Source: Flavobacterium anhuiense
GTDB taxonomy: Bacteria > Bacteroidota > Bacteroidia > Flavobacteriales > Flavobacteriaceae
NCBI RefSeq assembly: GCF_004151235.1
Contig: NZ_JUIV01000005.1
Span: forward strand, 1-64,000
Reading direction: 5' to 3'
DNA: 64,000 bases
The notes under the pieces were generated by a model. The model was not told the DNA's origin and ran no database searches. It was given only the letters and a program-made list of their open reading frames with translations. Position numbers and translations under genes: made by a program. Of this stretch, positions 61,279 through 64,000 are shown piece after piece. Position 1 is the first letter of the stretch; every line of letters starts with the position of its first letter.

Positions 61279-63564
61279 TTATCTTTTAATAAATTTCTGT
61301 GTATACTTTGCTTTGTCGGTTACAATATTGATAATATAAAAACCTTTGGCAAAATTGCTTACATCGATTTGATTGTTGTTTATTCTGGTATTGATAGTTC
61401 TTCCGTTAACATCATAAATTACAATATCTGTTATTTCATCTTCAGTGTTAATATTTAGATAATCTGAAACTGGATTTGGATAAATTGATAATTGCACTTT
61501 CGTGAATTCGTCTCTGCCTAAAACCGCTGTGTCAACCAAAATCGATTTTTCTACAATTTTTCCATTAGAATTAAAACTGATTACAACTGTTGCTTTTCCT
61601 CCTATTTTCGGTGTAATAACCAATTCTTCATTCGCATTAATTTCTGCCGAAACGATGTTTTCATCGCTATTAGATTTTATTGTTTTTACAATTGCCGCAG
61701 ATAAATTGTCTTCATCTGAAACTACTGTTTTTAAATCAATAATCGTTGGGCTTCCTGTTGAAATTTCCGAAGGCAAAATTGCATTTACAACTGGTGCAGC
61801 ATTATCTGGAAATACCGTCATAGCAGGAAACCAGTAATAATCATTTAGAATTTTAGTATCAATTAGTTTTCCCGTATTGTCAAAAGTATGAATCCAATTT
61901 TTTTGGTAATGTGCTCCAAAACCGCTTTCTGTTGTGTTTACAATAATTTGATCTGAAATGGGATCGATTCTCAACGCTGCTCCATACGGAATTTGCTTAA
62001 AAGTTCCTGTTTGTCCCGGAAGCGTAGCAAAACTTTCATTGAATTTTTTAGTTGCTACATCAAACTTTATAATTAGAACACCCGACGTAAATGCGTTGAC
62101 AGAATTCATCCAATACAAAGCATTTTCCTTATTGCTGTATGTAAAACTACCTGCATTCCACGCACCCCACGAACCTAAATATTGAGTAGTTGGTATGGCA
62201 TATTCAACAGTTGCAAAAGTTAAAGGATCAATATTAATTAGCTTCTTATTTTGAATTCCCCAAATGCTTCCATCTTTAGATTGTGTAACCGAATGAAACG
62301 CGCCTGTAATGGTTTTTATGACAGTATTAGTTTTAGGATCAATGACCAAAATTCCACCATTTTGTTTTACGGCAAATACATATTGAGAAGTACGAATCAT
62401 GTTTCCAATCTGACCCGCATACTGGCTTCCACCACCTGTCCCTGCAATAAGATTTCCGACTTTCATATTGGCAATATCAAAAATAAAAACACCGTTTGAA
62501 GCTCCTATATATCCTGTTTTTTCATCAACTCCAACAAAAGAACGTCCGTCTCCTCCTCCTACATTATCAAATTCTGCAAGGGTTTTCATGGTTAAAGCAT
62601 CAGCTACAACTAGCCTTCCTCCTGGAGTATATTGTGTATCGCCTCCATCTTTAGCTTGTTTGGAAACAAAATAAAACTTATCTCCGTAAATAGTTCCGTA
62701 TTGCGTTGTAGCGCCAAAAGCTTTATTTTCATTTACATCGCTATACACTCTATAATTAATCTTCCCGTCATTGCTGACAAAATTTACAGATCCATTAGTA
62801 TGGCCAAACCATTCTTCGTTTACCATAAAATAGCCTTTTGTAAAATCTATCGCATTCGAATAAGGCGTTACAGGCGTAAATGCTGCAATTGGTTCTTCTG
62901 CAAACGAAACATTAAAATTCCAGACGTCCCAAGAGCCATTTTGTAAAACTCGGCTCGATGCTCCTAATCCAGAATAATCAAAACTATTATTAACATCGTC
63001 TCTTACCCAATAAGACCAATATCCATTAACTGTCCAACCAGATTGCCAGTGATCTGATGCGTCTATTGGCGTATATTCGTCAAAATCGTAAACCGATGTA
63101 TTTACGATACCGATACCGCTTACAGGATAATACGGATACGTTACATTTCCGCTTTTGTACAATCCAATTGTGTTGGCTCCGTCCAAATCAAAACCGAATC
63201 CGCCAATTGCAGTTCCAAATTGTGTTCCTTGCAACAAAAGAGTGTAAAAACGAGGATCGGCTTTTGCAATGGCTTTCATCATATCTTCTCCAGTTGCATT
63301 TCCGTTCCATTTAAATCCCCAGATTAAGGCGTCTGCATTTTTTCCGTCGTTCCATTGTACGGCAAATGCTGCTTTATTGGCACCGGTACCAACCCAAAAC
63401 TGAATATCATCAAAAGTCGTTGCATTAGCATTCTTTGCTGTTAATTGTTTTTGCGTTCCTGTTTTTAATTTAATGTCATTTCTAGGAACGCCTTGCACTT
63501 TTGTCTGTGCATGATTTAGAAATGCAAAAAATAGCATTATTACTATAAAGTAGTTTTTCTTCAT
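61279..63564 (-). CDS. DUF5074 cell-surface protein with type IX sorting domain
   Basis: This 761-residue protein has a signal peptide (residues 1-19, ending FLNHAQ). Its first part (FWVGTGANKAAFAVQWNDGKNADALIWGFKW) is a domain common in Bacteroidetes surface proteins. The middle (about residues 240-590) reads as DUF5074-type beta-propeller repeats (GYIGASNGVFIFDIANMKVG, GGILVIDPKTNTVIKTITG). The C-terminus is a type A type IX secretion sorting domain: YPNPVSDYLNI, VIYDVNGR, FAKGFYIINI and ending KYTQKFIKR. It should be exported across the outer membrane and attached to the surface. Its partner is probably the next surface protein gene (63750 onwards). Confidence 0.88.
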   Translation of the reverse strand: MKKNYFIVIMLFFAFLNHAQTKVQGVPRNDIKLKTGTQKQLTAKNANATTFDDIQFWVGTGANKAAFAVQWNDGKNADALIWGFKWNGNATGEDMMKAIAKADPRFYTLLLQGTQFGTAIGGFGFDLDGANTIGLYKSGNVTYPYYPVSGIGIVNTSVYDFDEYTPIDASDHWQSGWTVNGYWSYWVRDDVNNSFDYSGLGASSRVLQNGSWDVWNFNVSFAEEPIAAFTPVTPYSNAIDFTKGYFMVNEEWFGHTNGSVNFVSNDGKINYRVYSDVNENKAFGATTQYGTIYGDKFYFVSKQAKDGGDTQYTPGGRLVVADALTMKTLAEFDNVGGGDGRSFVGVDEKTGYIGASNGVFIFDIANMKVGNLIAGTGGGSQYAGQIGNMIRTSQYVFAVKQNGGILVIDPKTNTVIKTITGAFHSVTQSKDGSIWGIQNKKLINIDPLTFATVEYAIPTTQYLGSWGAWNAGSFTYSNKENALYWMNSVNAFTSGVLIIKFDVATKKFNESFATLPGQTGTFKQIPYGAALRIDPISDQIIVNTTESGFGAHYQKNWIHTFDNTGKLIDTKILNDYYWFPAMTVFPDNAAPVVNAILPSEISTGSPTIIDLKTVVSDEDNLSAAIVKTIKSNSDENIVSAEINANEELVITPKIGGKATVVISFNSNGKIVEKSILVDTAVLGRDEFTKVQLSIYPNPVSDYLNINTEDEITDIVIYDVNGRTINTRINNNQIDVSNFAKGFYIINIVTDKAKYTQKFIKR

Positions 63565-63603
63565 AATGTATTGATTTTAAAATGTTGTGTTAATGATTAT
63601 TGC

Positions 63604-63735
63604 AACACAGAGAGACATAGATTTAATTGTGTTAAAAGAATAGAGAAAGAAACTAGTTTCTAACACATAGCTATGTGTATTTAAAAAAGTGAAACGCCTT
63701 TATGAGTTTCTAAAATCTATGTTTCTATGTGTTAA
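63604..63735. repeat. Long inverted-repeat element, copy 2
   Basis: The same element as at 24801-24938 but in opposite orientation: ACACAGAGAGACATAGAT, GAAACTAGTTTC, ACACATAGCTATGTGT, GTGAAACGCC and ATCTATGTTTCTATGTGTT in order. It lies between the two surface protein genes. Confidence 0.75.
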
Positions 63736-63749
63736 AATTCTTTCTTGTG

Positions 63750-64000
63750 TTAGTTAAGATGTAAATCATAAGCGCCTGAAACTTCAGTCGAAACTTCTCC
63801 AAGCCAGCCCGCTTCCTGATTAATTGCGGTATATATTTTTACGAAGTCTATTCCTGGAAGCTTCACATATTTTCCGTTTTTATCTACTGCCCAAGAAATA
63901 TCAATATTGGAAGCTTCATCATTATTTGGCGCATTATCGGCATAACCAAATTCAAACGATCTGCCTACCCAATACGAACCTTCGCCACTTTGATCGTAGA
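63750..64000 (-). CDS. Cell-surface protein, C-terminal part (partial)
   Basis: Only the last 83 codons are in the window; the gene continues beyond 64000. On the minus strand it reads YWVGRSFEFGYADNAPNN, then DISWAVDKNGKYVKLPG, DFVKIYTAINQEAGWLGEVS and ends TEVSGAYDLHLN. This ending is typical of PKD-type or cell-surface proteins found next to DUF5074 proteins in Bacteroidetes. The family name is from memory. Confidence 0.7.
   Translation of the reverse strand, partial: YDQSGEGSYWVGRSFEFGYADNAPNNDEASNIDISWAVDKNGKYVKLPGIDFVKIYTAINQEAGWLGEVSTEVSGAYDLHLN

Overview
The window reads as chromosomal DNA of a Flavobacterium-like member of the Bacteroidetes. The evidence is low-GC, A-rich leaders with weak ribosome binding sites, promoters of the TTTG / TAnnTTTG type, a C-terminal sorting domain of the type IX secretion system, an STN-domain protein, many SPII lipoproteins, YaiO/DUF5074/STN families typical of the phylum, and abundant palindromic intergenic repeats. 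I see no rRNA, tRNA, CRISPR array, insertion sequence or prophage.

Layout. 1-11 kb is an envelope and oxidative-stress neighbourhood: a DUF1223 protein, Ohr, two secreted alpha/beta hydrolases, a cupin, an aspartyl protease, a large repeat lipoprotein, an OsmC protein and an OxyR-type regulator whose two redox cysteines fall at residues 199 and 208. The hydrolase and cupin genes at 1.5-3.4 kb share an identical promoter architecture with tandem 14-bp boxes spaced 21 bp apart, so they are probably co-activated by one regulator.

11.3-23.5 kb is an accessory island. An orphan type VI secretion spike (VgrG) is followed by a probable effector, a lipoprotein that is probably its immunity protein, then a truncated second copy of the effector C-terminus with a second paralogous lipoprotein, further small secreted or membrane proteins, and a 63-nt scar of a second vgrG 3' end. 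A McrBC-type restriction pair closes the island. This is the most interesting part of the window: it records capture and decay of toxin/immunity cassettes behind a vgrG.

23.5-45 kb is mostly core metabolism and export: an SDR gene divergent from an HxlR regulator, an STN surface protein, the oxidative pentose phosphate operon gnd-zwf-pgl, a TPR lipoprotein, an orphan immunity-like gene with a toxin 3' remnant, an RND efflux operon (adaptor, pump, outer-membrane channel), a Crp/Fnr-type regulator, a SugE/Gdx-type SMR exporter, two acetyltransferases, a LysR regulator and an EamA exporter.

45-54.4 kb holds a NtrC-family response regulator and its kinase, divergent from a membrane protein/ABC transporter/FtsX-like permease operon. 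Two perfect-spaced dyads and a sigma-54-like -24/-12 element lie in the shared intergenic region, giving a complete predicted regulatory circuit. An RclC-like (DUF417) gene next to an AraC-family regulator follows.

54.4-64 kb has a five-gene minus-strand cluster that links phosphorelay signalling (hybrid kinase with Hpt, single-domain receiver) to exopolysaccharide export (YaiO-like barrel, HEAT-repeat membrane protein, processive GT2 glycosyltransferase). After it come an NAD(P)-binding protein and a DUF5074/T9SS cell-surface protein with the 3' end of a neighbouring surface protein running off the window.
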